Positions 16,906 to 25,918 of a stretch of DNA of 64,000 bases are shown piece by piece; the stretch's first letter is position 1; each line of letters starts with the position of its first letter. The notes under the pieces are model-generated. The model made no database searches and was not told the origin of the DNA. It saw only the letters and a program-made list of their open reading frames with translations. The DNA lies in contig NZ_JALJRW010000021.1 in NCBI RefSeq assembly GCF_024519465.1, forward strand, positions 1 to 64,000, written 5' to 3'. This stretch comes from Stenotrophomonas sp. Ste86 (GTDB lineage: Bacteria; Pseudomonadota; Gammaproteobacteria; Xanthomonadales; Xanthomonadaceae). The position numbers and the translations under genes are program-made.

Positions 16906-17016
16906 TGCCGGCCGCTGGCCGGCTCCACGTGAACCTGGCACCGCCTGGTTGCCGGCCAGCGGCCGGCACTACCGGGGCGGTTGCATCGTTTGTTTGCCGG
17001 CCAGCGGCCGGCATTA
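16902..17016. repeat. Three SMAG-type REPs between folK and the pteridine reductase gene
   Basis: GTAGTGCCGGCCGCTGGCCG begins at 16902 inside the folK stop region. Inverse copies TTGCCGGCCAGCGGCCGGCA end near 16975 (CTAC) and 17017 (TTAC variant). The outer two contain the stop codons of folK (TAG) and of the minus-strand reductase (TAA). The 108-base intergenic region is therefore almost entirely REP. Confidence 0.9.
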
Positions 17017-17751
17017 CGACAGCGTTCGGCCGCCATCCACGCGCAGCGTGTGACCGGTGATGAAGGGGGCATCGGTGACCAGCCAGTACACCGCCTCGGC
17101 GATCTCCTCCACCGTGCCGGTACGCGCCAGCGGGGTGCGCAGCAGCAGCGCCTGCTGGGCGAAATCGTCCTTGCCCTGTTCCGGCCACAGGATCGCGCCG
17201 GGGGCCACCGCATTGACCCGCACCTTGGGTGCCAGTTCCAGCGCAAGTGAGCGGGTGATCATTTCCAGCGCCGCCTTGGCCGCGCTGTAGACCGGGTGGT
17301 CGCGCATCGGCTGGGTGCCGTGCAGGTCGGTCAGGTTGACGATGCAGCCCAGGCGCCGGCGCAGCTGCGGTGCGGCGGCCTGGGCCAGCAGCAGCGGGGC
17401 GCGCGCGTTGACCGCGAACAGATCGTCCCAGTGTTCGGCGGTGATCTGGCCGAGCAGGGTGGGGTAGAAGTTGGAGGCGTTGTTGACCAGCGCATCCAGC
17501 CGCCCGAACTGGGCCACGGTCTGCTCGACCAGGTCGGGGATGGCGTCGGCGTCACGCAGGTCGGCCTGCAGCGCCAGCACGCTGCCAGGGCGCAGCATGT
17601 CCAGGTCGAAGGCCATCTGCTGCAGCTCGGCGGTGGAGGTATGCGCGTGCAGCACCACCGACCAGCCACAGGCATGGAACTGGCGGGCGATCGCCGCGCC
17701 GATCCGGCGCGCGCTGCCGGTGATCAGCACGACGGGTGCGGTATCGGTCAT
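17014..17751 (-). CDS. folM: FolM-type pteridine reductase, short-chain dehydrogenase
   Basis: A 245-residue SDR protein: NAD(P)-binding VLITGSARRIGAAIARQF (an Arg-rich loop favouring NADPH), NNASNFYPTLL, the YSAAK catalytic Tyr-Lys and VRVNAVAPGAILWPE. The NNAS..YPT motif and the GSARRIG loop are typical of FolM/PTR1-like pteridine reductases, which reduce dihydrofolate or dihydromonapterin, rather than of FabG. The start at 17751 (MTDTAPVVLITG) is chosen over an in-frame extension of 58 residues that would also run into the divergent methyltransferase gene. Context beside folK supports a pterin role, though the exact substrate is inferred. Confidence 0.82.
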   Translation of the reverse strand: MTDTAPVVLITGSARRIGAAIARQFHACGWSVVLHAHTSTAELQQMAFDLDMLRPGSVLALQADLRDADAIPDLVEQTVAQFGRLDALVNNASNFYPTLLGQITAEHWDDLFAVNARAPLLLAQAAAPQLRRRLGCIVNLTDLHGTQPMRDHPVYSAAKAALEMITRSLALELAPKVRVNAVAPGAILWPEQGKDDFAQQALLLRTPLARTGTVEEIAEAVYWLVTDAPFITGHTLRVDGGRTLS

Positions 17752-17806
17752 CGGGGGTACTCCCTGCTCGGCTATGCTGTGCATTGTCACCGCAATCGCC
17801 TGCCTC

Positions 17807-18991
17807 ATGCATTCGCCACTGCCCACCCCCGATACCGACGCCCTGGCCCACAGCGACCAGCTGGCCGCGGCGCTGCGCGCCGACATCCTTGCCAACGGCG
17901 GCGCCATCCCGTTCGCACGGTTCATGGAGCTGAGCCTGTATACGCCGGGACTGGGGTATTACAGTGCCGGTGCCAGCAAGTTCGGCGAATCCGGCGATTT
18001 CACCACCGCCCCGGAACTCGGCCCGCTGTTTGCCGCCACCGTGGCCAATGCGATCGCCCCGGTGATGCAGCAACTGGGCCCGCAGGCGCGCTTCATGGAG
18101 CTGGGCGGCGGCAGCGGCGCGTTTGCCGAGGTGCTGCTCAAGCGCATGCTGGAACTGGACGCGCTGCCCGAACGCTACGCGATCCTGGAACCCAGCGCGG
18201 ACCTGCGCGAGCGCCAGCGCGAGCGTCTGGAAAAGGCCTTGATCGGCCCGGTGTTCGAACTGGTGGAGTGGTTGGACGGCCCGTTCGAGGACGACTGGGA
18301 CGGCATCGTGTTCGCCAACGAGGTGATCGATGCGCTGCCGACGCCGCGCTTCCTGGCGCGCGACGGTATGGTCTATGAGGAAACCGTGGAGCTGGATGCG
18401 CAGGGCGCCTTCGTGCGTGGCGCGCAACCGGCCGATGCCATGCTCAGCGCGGCGGTGCGCCACATCGAGCATTACCGTGAGAAGCCCTTCGCCGATGGCT
18501 ACCGTTCCGAACTGCTGCCGCAGCTGCCGTACTGGATCCAGGCCGTGGCCGGCGGCATGCAGCGCGGCGCGATGCTCTTCATCGATTATGGCTACCCGCG
18601 TGGCGAGTATTACCAGGACGAACGCGATGACGGCACGGTGCGCGCGTTCTACCGCCACCAGGTGCACAACGATCTTTACCGGTGGCCGGGCCTGCAGGAC
18701 CTGACCGCGTCGGTGGATTTCACCGCGCTGGCCGAGGCCGGCACCGGTGCCGGGTTCGAGATCGCCGGGTACTGCACCCAGGCCAATTTCCTGCTGGGCA
18801 ACGGGCTCGATGCGTTGCTGGCCAAGGCCGAGGCGCGCGTGGACGAGTTCGGCAAGGTGCGCCTGCGTGACCAGGTCAAGAAACTCACCCTGCCCACCGG
18901 CATGGGCGAGCGCTTCCAGGTGATGGGGTTCCAGCGTGACGTTGAATTCGAGGCCGCGTTCCTGCTCGGCGACCTGACCTGGCGCCTCTGA
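17807..18991 (+). CDS. SAM-dependent methyltransferase of the MidA/NDUFAF7 family
   Basis: A 394-residue member of the DUF185 family, whose mitochondrial relative NDUFAF7/MidA methylates an arginine of complex I; the bacterial target is unknown. Characteristic blocks are FMELSLYTPGLGYYSAG near the N-terminus, SGDFTTAPELGPLF, the SAM-binding MELGGGSGAFAEVLL, GIVFANEVIDALPTPRF, and LFIDYGYPRGEYY. The ATG at 17807 is chosen because the family begins shortly before the dimer-like HSDQLAAALRADI helix. It is divergent from the reductase gene by 55 bases, and VanZ begins 1 base after its stop. Confidence 0.9.
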   Translation: MHSPLPTPDTDALAHSDQLAAALRADILANGGAIPFARFMELSLYTPGLGYYSAGASKFGESGDFTTAPELGPLFAATVANAIAPVMQQLGPQARFMELGGGSGAFAEVLLKRMLELDALPERYAILEPSADLRERQRERLEKALIGPVFELVEWLDGPFEDDWDGIVFANEVIDALPTPRFLARDGMVYEETVELDAQGAFVRGAQPADAMLSAAVRHIEHYREKPFADGYRSELLPQLPYWIQAVAGGMQRGAMLFIDYGYPRGEYYQDERDDGTVRAFYRHQVHNDLYRWPGLQDLTASVDFTALAEAGTGAGFEIAGYCTQANFLLGNGLDALLAKAEARVDEFGKVRLRDQVKKLTLPTGMGERFQVMGFQRDVEFEAAFLLGDLTWRL

Positions 18992-18992
18992 C

Positions 18993-19382
18993 ATGGGCAC
19001 GACAGGGATGTTGAAGCCGCTGCGCTGGCCGCGCTTCTGGCTCGGTCTGTGGTGGCTGGCGATCGCGGTGACCATCACCGTCTGCCTGATTCCGCCGCCG
19101 CCGCTGGACCTGCCCAAGAACAGCGACAAGGTGGAGCATTTTCTTGCCTACTTCCTGTTGGCCGCTTCAGCGGTGCAGATCTACCGCACGCGCGCGGCGT
19201 TGCTGTGGGCCGGCGCCGGCCTGGTCGGGCTGGGTATCGGCATCGAGTTCCTGCAGGGCGCATTGACCGACAACCGCATGGCCGACCCGATGGACGCGCT
19301 GGCCAACAGCGTGGGAGTGATCGCGGGCATGGCGATCGCATTCACCCCGTTGCGCAACCTGCTGCTGCGTCTGCACGGATAG
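18993..19382 (+). CDS. VanZ family membrane protein
   Basis: A 129-residue inner-membrane protein with about four hydrophobic segments. The VanZ signatures are SDKVEHFLAYFLLA, FLQGALTDNRMADPMDALAN and the closing hydrophobic segment VGVIAGMAIAF. VanZ-like proteins occur widely; the founding member confers low-level teicoplanin resistance, but most, including this, have no known role. It begins 1 base after the methyltransferase stop and is surely translated from the same message. Confidence 0.87.
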   Translation: MGTTGMLKPLRWPRFWLGLWWLAIAVTITVCLIPPPPLDLPKNSDKVEHFLAYFLLAASAVQIYRTRAALLWAGAGLVGLGIGIEFLQGALTDNRMADPMDALANSVGVIAGMAIAFTPLRNLLLRLHG

Positions 19383-19392
19383 AAAGGCATCG

Positions 19393-19416
19393 GTAATGCC
19401 GGCCGCTGGCCGGCAA
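19393..19416 (+). repeat. SMAG-type REP palindrome, GTAA variant
   Basis: GTAATGCCGGCCGCTGGCCG followed by GCAA lies between VanZ and the hexosaminidase gene. The first tetranucleotide is GTAA rather than GTAG. It ends 3 bases short of the hexosaminidase stop codon. Confidence 0.8.
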
Positions 19417-19418
19417 CC

Positions 19419-21755
19419 TCAGCGCGGCACCAGCGTCAACGCATCCAGCACCCACATCGTCGGCCGCGTATCCCCGGTAAAGCGCACGCACAGATCCTGC
19501 GTCCCCTTCACCGACCGCGGCAGCGCGGCTTCCAACGTGATGAACCCATCCGTACCAGGCTTGGCCGGCAATTTCACCGTGGCCAGCGGCGTGCCATCGC
19601 AGCTGCCGTTGAGCACGTCCATCTCGCCGTGCGCACTGCGTGCGGGGCTGAATTTCCGTTGCGGTTCGTCGTGCGCCAGCTGGAAGTAATACGGAATCTG
19701 GCCGGCACGCACGCGCACTTTGGCGATGCCGTCGACATCGGCGTCCTTCCACAACCAGCACGGGTTGAAGATATTGACGTTGAAGATCGCGCGCGGGCCA
19801 TCGGCCGGGCCATCGTCTTCCAGCCGCAGCAGCAGCTTGCCTTCGCCCGGGCACATCCCCAGCTGCTCGTCGCTGCGGCTCAGCAGCGACGTGGCGGTGA
19901 TGTCGAAGCGACTGGCCGCGCTGGCCAATGCCTTGCCGTCGAAGAACGTGGCCGCCCTTAGGGTGATCGGCAACGGCTGGGTCAGCGGCGTGGTGTAGCG
20001 CGGCGACTGCGCGGTGACCGCGCTGCCATCGGTGCTGTAGTGGATGTCATAGCCCAGCGGCGTGCGCAGTGCCAGCGTCGCGGTGCCGGCCTTGCGGTCG
20101 TCATGGCTGTCCAGTTCCACCTGCAGCGGCGTCTGCGCGTAGGCGATGCCCATGGCCTCCCAGCGCTGCAGCTGGCTCGGCAGGCGTGCCAGGAAATCGG
20201 CGTAGTCGCGGCGCTCGCGCGGCGACCAGCCGGTTTCGGCCACGGCGGCCAAACGCGGGAACAGGTTGTGCTGCAGGCGCGCGTAGCTGCGCGTGTGCTC
20301 GGTGAACATGTTGGCCTGCAGGCCGAGGATATGCTGCTGCTTGTCCTTGGCCAACGCCTCGGGCACCGGCTCGAAGCCATACACGCGCCCCAGCGGCGTG
20401 GACAGCGGGCGGCCCGGCGGTTCGTTGGGCGAGTGGGTCTGCAGGTAGTCCATGTACATATCGGTGACCGGCGACATCACCACGTCGTGGCCTTCGCTGG
20501 CGGCTTTCAGGCCGCCTTCGGTGCCGCGCCAGGACATCACCGTGGCCTCCGGCGGCAACCCGCCTTCAAGGATTTCATCCCAGCCGATCAGGCGCCGGTC
20601 GTGTTGCTCCAGGAAAGTCTCCAGGCGTTTGATGAGGTGGCTCTGCATCTCCATTTCATTGCCTGCGCCAACCTCGCGCATGCGCGCCTGCACGCGTGCC
20701 GAGGCTTCCCACTGGTCCTTGACCGCTTCGTCGCCGCCGACGTGCACGTACCTGGCCGGGAACAGGGTGATCACTTCTTCCAGCACGTTTTCCAGGAAGG
20801 TGAAGGTGCTTTCCTCGGTGTTGAACAGGTTGGGGAACACGCCCCATTCGCTGAGCGGCTTCAGCGGCGTGTCCAGCGTGCCCAGTTCGGGATAGGCGGC
20901 GATCGCGGCGGTGGCGTGGCCGGGCACGTCGATTTCCGGGATCACCTGGATATGCCGGGCGGCGGCATAGGCGATCACGTCGCGGATCTGGTCCTGGGTA
21001 TAGAAGCCGCAATACGGGCGTTCGGCGCCGGTGACCGGATCGCGGCCACCATCGCCGGCCGGAATACGACAGCTGCCGATCCCGGTCAGTTTGGGATAGC
21101 GCTTGATCTCCATGCGCCAGCCCTGGTCATCGGTGAGATGCCAGTGGAAGGTATTGAGCTTCTGTTCGGCCATCGCGTCGAGCACGCGCTTGATCTCGTC
21201 CAGGCTCTGGAAGTGGCGCGCCGAATCGAGCATCAGGCCACGCCAGCTGAAACGCGGTGCATCGTCGATGCGCAGCGCCGGCAGGACGCCGTTGCTGCCG
21301 CCACTGAGCAGTTGCGACAGGGTGGCTGCACCGTAGAACAGGCCGGCCTCGGTAGCTGCCTGCACGGTCACGCCGTCGCGGCCCGAGCGCAGCTGGTAGC
21401 CTTCGGCGCCGGTCTTGAGCGTGCGGTTCAACACGAAGTGGATGCCGTTGCCGCCGCGCGTGCCGGCCACGTTCAGCACCGGGCCGCCGCTGTCGCGCAG
21501 CAACGTAGTGAACTGGGTAGCCACGCGCTGCGCGGCCTCGCCCTTGGCCCACACCGGGGTGCCGGCGACCACGCTGAAGCCGCTGCCCTCGATGCGTTCG
21601 ACCTTGGCCGGCGCCGGCATCAGCGGCAGCGAGCCGGGCAGGGCGCGGGGGCCAGCAGTGGCCGGGGCATCGGCGGCCTGCGCGAGCGGTGCCAGGGACA
21701 GGGCCAATGCGAAGGAGAGCAGTGACAGCGAGGTACGACGGGTGCGGGTATGCAT
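19419..21755 (-). CDS. Beta-N-acetylhexosaminidase, GH20, exported
   Basis: Releases terminal GlcNAc from chitooligosaccharides or glycans, in the periplasm or at the cell surface. The 778-residue precursor has a signal peptide ending ALAPLAQAADA near residue 27. A GH20b-type domain leads to the catalytic barrel, with WRGLMLDSARHFQS, HWHLTDDQGWRMEI, PEIDVPGHATAAIAAYPELG and the catalytic Asp-Glu pair in YVHVGGDEAVKDQW. WDEILEGGLPPEATVMSW follows. The C-terminus beyond about residue 600 is a beta-rich extra domain. The start at 21755 gives the signal peptide. A terminator separates it from the TonB receptor upstream, so it may have its own promoter, yet its place in the nag locus fits the pathway. 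Confidence 0.93.
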   Translation of the reverse strand: MHTRTRRTSLSLLSFALALSLAPLAQAADAPATAGPRALPGSLPLMPAPAKVERIEGSGFSVVAGTPVWAKGEAAQRVATQFTTLLRDSGGPVLNVAGTRGGNGIHFVLNRTLKTGAEGYQLRSGRDGVTVQAATEAGLFYGAATLSQLLSGGSNGVLPALRIDDAPRFSWRGLMLDSARHFQSLDEIKRVLDAMAEQKLNTFHWHLTDDQGWRMEIKRYPKLTGIGSCRIPAGDGGRDPVTGAERPYCGFYTQDQIRDVIAYAAARHIQVIPEIDVPGHATAAIAAYPELGTLDTPLKPLSEWGVFPNLFNTEESTFTFLENVLEEVITLFPARYVHVGGDEAVKDQWEASARVQARMREVGAGNEMEMQSHLIKRLETFLEQHDRRLIGWDEILEGGLPPEATVMSWRGTEGGLKAASEGHDVVMSPVTDMYMDYLQTHSPNEPPGRPLSTPLGRVYGFEPVPEALAKDKQQHILGLQANMFTEHTRSYARLQHNLFPRLAAVAETGWSPRERRDYADFLARLPSQLQRWEAMGIAYAQTPLQVELDSHDDRKAGTATLALRTPLGYDIHYSTDGSAVTAQSPRYTTPLTQPLPITLRAATFFDGKALASAASRFDITATSLLSRSDEQLGMCPGEGKLLLRLEDDGPADGPRAIFNVNIFNPCWLWKDADVDGIAKVRVRAGQIPYYFQLAHDEPQRKFSPARSAHGEMDVLNGSCDGTPLATVKLPAKPGTDGFITLEAALPRSVKGTQDLCVRFTGDTRPTMWVLDALTLVPR

Positions 21756-21793
21756 CGGGTCATTCCTGTGTTGCGAATCGGGTTCCACCTGTG

Positions 21794-21822
21794 AAAACGG
21801 GCCCGGAGATCCGGGCCCGTTT
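21794..21822 (-). terminator. Intrinsic terminator after the nag-locus TonB receptor
   Basis: On the minus strand ACGGGCCCGG, loop ATCT, CCGGGCCCGT, then TTTC. A ten-pair perfect stem with a short T-tract, between the receptor gene and the hexosaminidase gene. Flanking CACCTG/CAGGTG extend the pairing. Confidence 0.8.
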
Positions 21823-21849
21823 CAGGTGTGCAGCATAGTGCTATGGCAA

Positions 21850-24480
21850 TCAGAACTTGAAGTGCACCGTAGCCATGTAGCGGCGGCCGCTCTTGTAGCG
21901 CGAGGCCAGGTGGTCCTTGTCGCCGAGGTACTGGAAATACTCTTCGTTGAGCAGGTTCTGCGCGTCCAGCGTCAGCGACCAGTTCTCGGTGAAGGTGTAG
22001 CCGAAGCTGGCGCCGAGCTCGGCGTAGTCGTCCACGCTGGCCGGTGCCGAGCCTGCGACGTAGCCGCCGGCCAGGTAGCTGTCACGCCAGTTGTAGGTCA
22101 GGCGTGCATTGATCGGGCCCTTTTCGAAGTACGGGCTGAGCGCGATCGAGTTGCGCGACTGGTACGGCAGCGGATCACCGGAGTTGTTCTCGCCGTTGGC
22201 GTAGGTGTAGTTCGCCGTCAGGCCGAAGCCGCTTTCACCGAAGGGCTGCTGGAAGCTGATGTTGAAGCCCTTGATGTGGCCGCTACCGGCATTGCGCGGA
22301 CGCTGGATGCTGTAGTCGCAGTAGCCGTCGGCGGCGCAGCCGTTGGTGCCTACGATATTGGCCCAGGTGGCCGGCGAGGTGTCGCGGATCGAGTTGTACT
22401 GGCGCTCGGTGACCGCGCTGGTGTCGATGTAGTTGTCGATCTTCTTGTAGAACAGCGACCAGGCCACCACCGACTGCGGGGCGAAGTAGTACTCGGCCGA
22501 CAGGTTGTAGTTCCAGGACTCGTACGGGGACAGTGCCGCATTGCCGCCACTGCCGGTGAGCGTGGTGTCGTTGAGGAAGGTGTTGTTCACCATCTGGTTG
22601 TACGGCGCCCAGGCAATGACCTTGCTTGCGCCGAAGCGGAACACCCAGTCGCTGGAGGTGTCATAGACCAGGTTGACCGACGGCAGCAGGAAATCTTCCT
22701 TCTTGGTCTGGGTCTGCCACTTGCTGTCCAGGTCGGTCAGGGTCGGCGTGCCGCCGTAGACGAAGCCGCTGCCTGCGGTCTTGGAATCGACATAACGCAC
22801 GCCGACGTTGCCGCGCACCGGGCCGTTGGAGAAGTTCAACTGCGCGTAGGCCGCGTTGTTGGTCTGTTCCAGTGCCCAGCTGTTGTTGAGGTAGCTGGCC
22901 GGATCGGGGTTGGCGTAATCCAGCGGGCTGCCCTTGACCCAGTTCAGCACGTTGTCGCGGCCAACCTGCACGTGGCGGCCGTGGCCGTCGCTGAAGCCCT
23001 GGATGTCGGTCAGCCCGATGGTGCCCACGTCGGCCAGGGTGCCCGGACGCACGCCGCCATACACGTTCAGGTCGAAGCTCTCTTCATGCTTGCCGTGGCG
23101 CACGCCGAACTGCAGCTGGTTGAAGATGCTGTCGAACTGCACGTTGAAGTCCAGCTGTGCGTAGGTGTCCTTGCTGTCGGTGGAGAAGATGCCGTTGTTG
23201 CCGAACCAGCCACCGGCCGAACCCCAGTTGGCCGGGTTGCGCGCGGCCTCGGCGTTGTCGAAGGTGATGCCCTTGTCAAGGTTCCAGCTGAAGCCGCCGT
23301 TGTAGAACGGTTCGATGAAGTACTGGGCCAGGTCCTTGTTCTCGGACTTGCTCTGGCCCACCTGGCCGCTGATGCCCCAGCCATCGCCTTTCCAGGCGCC
23401 ACGCAGGTCCAGGCCCTTGGTGGTCACTTCGGATTCGCGCACGTTGTTGTCGTAGATCACCGTGCCGCTGTTGGCCGTCGCGCTGGCGTTGGAGTGGCCG
23501 CTGTTGACCACGCCGTTGCGCACGTCGCCGAGCTGGTTGACCGCACCGACGGTACCCGGGTTCCAGGTCAGGAAGGAGTACATCGACTGGTTGTAGTTGT
23601 CGAAGTTCTCCTTGATGTACAGGCCGCTCAGGTTGAACTCGAGTTCCTCGCTCGGCTTGAACTGCAGGTTGACCACGGCGCTGTCGCGCTTGCGGTCCTG
23701 CTGGAACCACGCGGCGTTGACCGAGTTGGGCACGTCCGCGTTCGGGTCCACGCCCGCCGCATTGGTGAAGGTGGACGCCTTGGCGTAGCCGAACACTTCC
23801 ATGCCCTGGCGATCCACGCGCTCTTCATAATGCTGCGCGGCGACGTTCACGCCGAAGGTTTCGTCGTTGTTCTTCCAGCTGTAGATCGCCGAGGCGTTCG
23901 GCTTGCCTTTGCTGGCCTGGTCGCTGTAGCTGTAGCCCACCGAGGCGGCCACTTCGTTGGCGCGCATGTCCAGCGGCTGGCGGGTGTGCATCAGGATGGT
24001 GCCGCCCAGGCTGCCTTCGGTCAGGCGCGCTTCGGAGGACTTGATGACTTCCATGCGGCCCAGGATCAGCGGCGACAGCAGGGTGTAATCGAAGCCGCGG
24101 TTGGGCTGTTCGCCATACAGCCAGATCGCCTGCGCGACCGGGTGGCCGTCAAGGAAGGACAGGTTCAGGCTGGGATCGGTGCCGTCGATGCTGACCCGCT
24201 CACCCTGGCCGAAACGGCGATCCAGCGAGATGCCCGGCAGCTGCGACAGCGCTTCGGCCACGTTGGTGCTGGGGAACTTGCCGATGTCCTCGGCGGTGAT
24301 CGCCTCGGAGATGGTCACGTTGTTGCGCTTGGTATCCAGCGATTTTTCCAGGCTGGCGCGGATGCCGACGACGCTGACCGTGTCCAGGTCGGTGGGGGTG
24401 CTGGAGGTTTCCTGCGCCTGCGCGCCGAACACCAGACAGCTGAAAATGGCTGCCGAAAGCAGACTCTTGCGGTGGTTCAT
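21850..24480 (-). CDS. TonB-dependent receptor of the GlcNAc/chitooligosaccharide locus
   Basis: An 876-residue outer-membrane transporter: signal peptide to about residue 22 (LVFGAQAQ), TonB-box-like DTVSVVGIRAS, plug domain with EALSQLPGISLDRRFG and RVSIDGTDPSLNLSFLDG, then a 22-strand barrel ending in FKF-type sequence (MATVHFKF). The SLDTKRNNVTISEAITAEDIGKFP region marks the large-oligosaccharide TonB receptor group common in Xanthomonadaceae and Caulobacter. Substrate is inferred as GlcNAc oligomers from its place between glk and the GH20 gene. GAGGAG lies 6-11 bases before the ATG at 24480; an upstream in-frame extension lacks a signal peptide. The 136-base gap to glk has no NagQ-type operator, so co-transcription with glk is likely. 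Confidence 0.92.
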   Translation of the reverse strand: MNHRKSLLSAAIFSCLVFGAQAQETSSTPTDLDTVSVVGIRASLEKSLDTKRNNVTISEAITAEDIGKFPSTNVAEALSQLPGISLDRRFGQGERVSIDGTDPSLNLSFLDGHPVAQAIWLYGEQPNRGFDYTLLSPLILGRMEVIKSSEARLTEGSLGGTILMHTRQPLDMRANEVAASVGYSYSDQASKGKPNASAIYSWKNNDETFGVNVAAQHYEERVDRQGMEVFGYAKASTFTNAAGVDPNADVPNSVNAAWFQQDRKRDSAVVNLQFKPSEELEFNLSGLYIKENFDNYNQSMYSFLTWNPGTVGAVNQLGDVRNGVVNSGHSNASATANSGTVIYDNNVRESEVTTKGLDLRGAWKGDGWGISGQVGQSKSENKDLAQYFIEPFYNGGFSWNLDKGITFDNAEAARNPANWGSAGGWFGNNGIFSTDSKDTYAQLDFNVQFDSIFNQLQFGVRHGKHEESFDLNVYGGVRPGTLADVGTIGLTDIQGFSDGHGRHVQVGRDNVLNWVKGSPLDYANPDPASYLNNSWALEQTNNAAYAQLNFSNGPVRGNVGVRYVDSKTAGSGFVYGGTPTLTDLDSKWQTQTKKEDFLLPSVNLVYDTSSDWVFRFGASKVIAWAPYNQMVNNTFLNDTTLTGSGGNAALSPYESWNYNLSAEYYFAPQSVVAWSLFYKKIDNYIDTSAVTERQYNSIRDTSPATWANIVGTNGCAADGYCDYSIQRPRNAGSGHIKGFNISFQQPFGESGFGLTANYTYANGENNSGDPLPYQSRNSIALSPYFEKGPINARLTYNWRDSYLAGGYVAGSAPASVDDYAELGASFGYTFTENWSLTLDAQNLLNEEYFQYLGDKDHLASRYKSGRRYMATVHFKF

Positions 24481-24616
24481 GATGTCTCTCCTCATCAATC
24501 CGATGGTTCGCCGGCGACGGCGTGTCTTCTTGCGTCTGGTACGACTTTGCCGCGCGCCCTTTGCCGGGCGCGCCATGGGTGCCACGTACTGCGTGTTGCG
24601 TGCCCGGCGCGCCGTG

Positions 24617-25645
24617 TCAGGCGTGCGGGTGGTCCCTATGTCCCAGGTACCAGCTGGCGGCGCCGATGACGCCCAGCTGCCCGTGCTCGACCACCTTCAC
24701 GGGAATGCGTTCCAGCGCTTCGCGCATCGGGCCCTTGTTGAGGTACCGCGGTACGAAAGTGCTGTTCAACAGGAATTGACGGATCTGCGGCAGGATGCCG
24801 CCGGCCAGGTAGACACCGCCGGTGATGCCGTACTGCAGGGCCATGTCGCCGATGGTGCTGCCGAGCAGGCCGCAGAACACCTCCAGGCTCAGCCGTGCCA
24901 GCGGATCCTGGTCGGCCATGGCCGCGGCGGTGACCGCATCGGGGCTGGCCAGCGTCGGCGGCTGGTGGTTGAGTGCACACAGGGCGCGATAGAGATTCAT
25001 CAGCCCAGGGCCGGACAGCGCGTGCTCGACGGACACATGCGCATGTTCGCGCTGCATCTGGCGCACGATCGCCATTTCCAGCTCGGTGGTGGTGGCCAGG
25101 GTTGGCTGTCCGGCTTCGGTGGCCAGCACCACCGCGCCGTGCGCGGTCGGAATCCAGACCGCCGCGCCCAGGCCGGTACCGGGGCCGACCACCAGGGTCG
25201 GGCCGCGTGGTGCGCTGGCCGGGCCGGTCAACTGCAGCACGCCGCTGGCATCGACCTGGGACGCGGCGTAGGCCACGGCCTCGAAGTCGTTGACGATGTA
25301 GACCTGGTCCAGGCCGACGTCCTGTTCGATGCGGCGCGCCGACAGGGGCCAGGGCACGTTGGCGGTGATCACCGTGCCGTCGGCGCGGGCAACGCCGGCG
25401 GTGGCCACCACGCAGTGCGCCGGACGCGGGCCGCTGCCGAGGAAGTCGGTCAGGATCGCGCTCAGGCCGGGATAGTCGGCATTGCGGAACTTGCGGTACT
25501 CCAGCAGCTGCACCGGATGGTCCGGATCGGTGCCGGCCTGGACCCGGGCCACGCGCACGTGGGTCCCGCCGACATCGGCGGCCAGGAAGGGCGGCACCGT
25601 GGCGGGCAGGTCATGGGCCTGGACGGAGTGGGCAGCTGCGGTCAC
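24617..25645 (-). CDS. glk: Glucokinase family sugar kinase of the nag locus
   Basis: A 342-residue kinase of the Glk (non-ROK) family: ATP-binding FLAADVGGTHVRVARVQ, sugar-binding TANVPWPLSARRIEQ, the catalytic aspartate in VNDFEAVAYA and VVGPGTGLGAAVWIP. A GTG at 25645 preceded by AGGGAG is the start. In GlcNAc loci of Xanthomonadales such a kinase is thought to phosphorylate GlcNAc entering through NagP, which lacks phosphotransferase activity. Whether this enzyme prefers GlcNAc or glucose cannot be read from the sequence. It is the first gene of the minus-strand arm, divergent from nagP, with an operator in its promoter. Confidence 0.88.
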   Translation of the reverse strand: MTAAAHSVQAHDLPATVPPFLAADVGGTHVRVARVQAGTDPDHPVQLLEYRKFRNADYPGLSAILTDFLGSGPRPAHCVVATAGVARADGTVITANVPWPLSARRIEQDVGLDQVYIVNDFEAVAYAASQVDASGVLQLTGPASAPRGPTLVVGPGTGLGAAVWIPTAHGAVVLATEAGQPTLATTTELEMAIVRQMQREHAHVSVEHALSGPGLMNLYRALCALNHQPPTLASPDAVTAAAMADQDPLARLSLEVFCGLLGSTIGDMALQYGITGGVYLAGGILPQIRQFLLNSTFVPRYLNKGPMREALERIPVKVVEHGQLGVIGAASWYLGHRDHPHA

Positions 25646-25702
25646 ACGGACTCCCTTGGATGTGCGCAGGTCCAGCGATAAGGCCTGGCGATTGAGGCGG
25701 AG

Positions 25703-25730
25703 TCTGTAATCGTTCTGACAACGATGTCAA
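25703..25730 (-). promoter_or_regulatory. Probable glk promoter with NagQ-type operator
   Basis: On the minus strand TTGACA (25725-25730) and TACAGA (25703-25708) are 16 bases apart. TGACAACGATGTCA at 25716-25729, one mismatch from the palindrome TGACAACGTTGTCA, covers the spacer and part of the -35 box. That is where a LacI-type repressor would block polymerase. NagQ, encoded at 27351, is the obvious candidate. Confidence 0.68.
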
Positions 25731-25778
25731 CGATAACCTCACACTTTCGATGTTGCGCCGCAACGGGCGCCCCTCTGG

Positions 25779-25790
25779 GAAAACGTTTTC
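25779..25790. promoter_or_regulatory. Perfect LacI-type palindrome of a second type
   Basis: GAAAACGTTTTC is a perfect 12-bp palindrome with the central CG step typical of LacI/GalR operators. Its arms differ from the TGACAACG sites on either side. It lies in the middle of the 370-base glk-nagP gap (25646-26015), more than 40 bases from either predicted promoter. A different LacI-family regulator, or a sugar regulator encoded elsewhere, may bind here. The remainder of the gap shows nothing else I can assign. Confidence 0.45.
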
Positions 25791-25918
25791 AGCCAACGGC
25801 CGTCATGTTTTTGCAACCGAGTGGGAATGACCGCATGGCGCACCGCCAAGCGTGGCGGGGCATGCGATCTGCGCAGGTGCAGCACGACCGCTTCGGCAGG
25901 TTGGGCAAAAACCGCTTG

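Noticed and set aside
21415-24669. Long open frame of more than 1000 codons on the plus strand
   Set aside because: It is antisense to the nag-locus TonB receptor, with a Val/Gly/Ala-rich, low-information composition produced by high G+C codon bias. The minus strand encodes a recognisable receptor.
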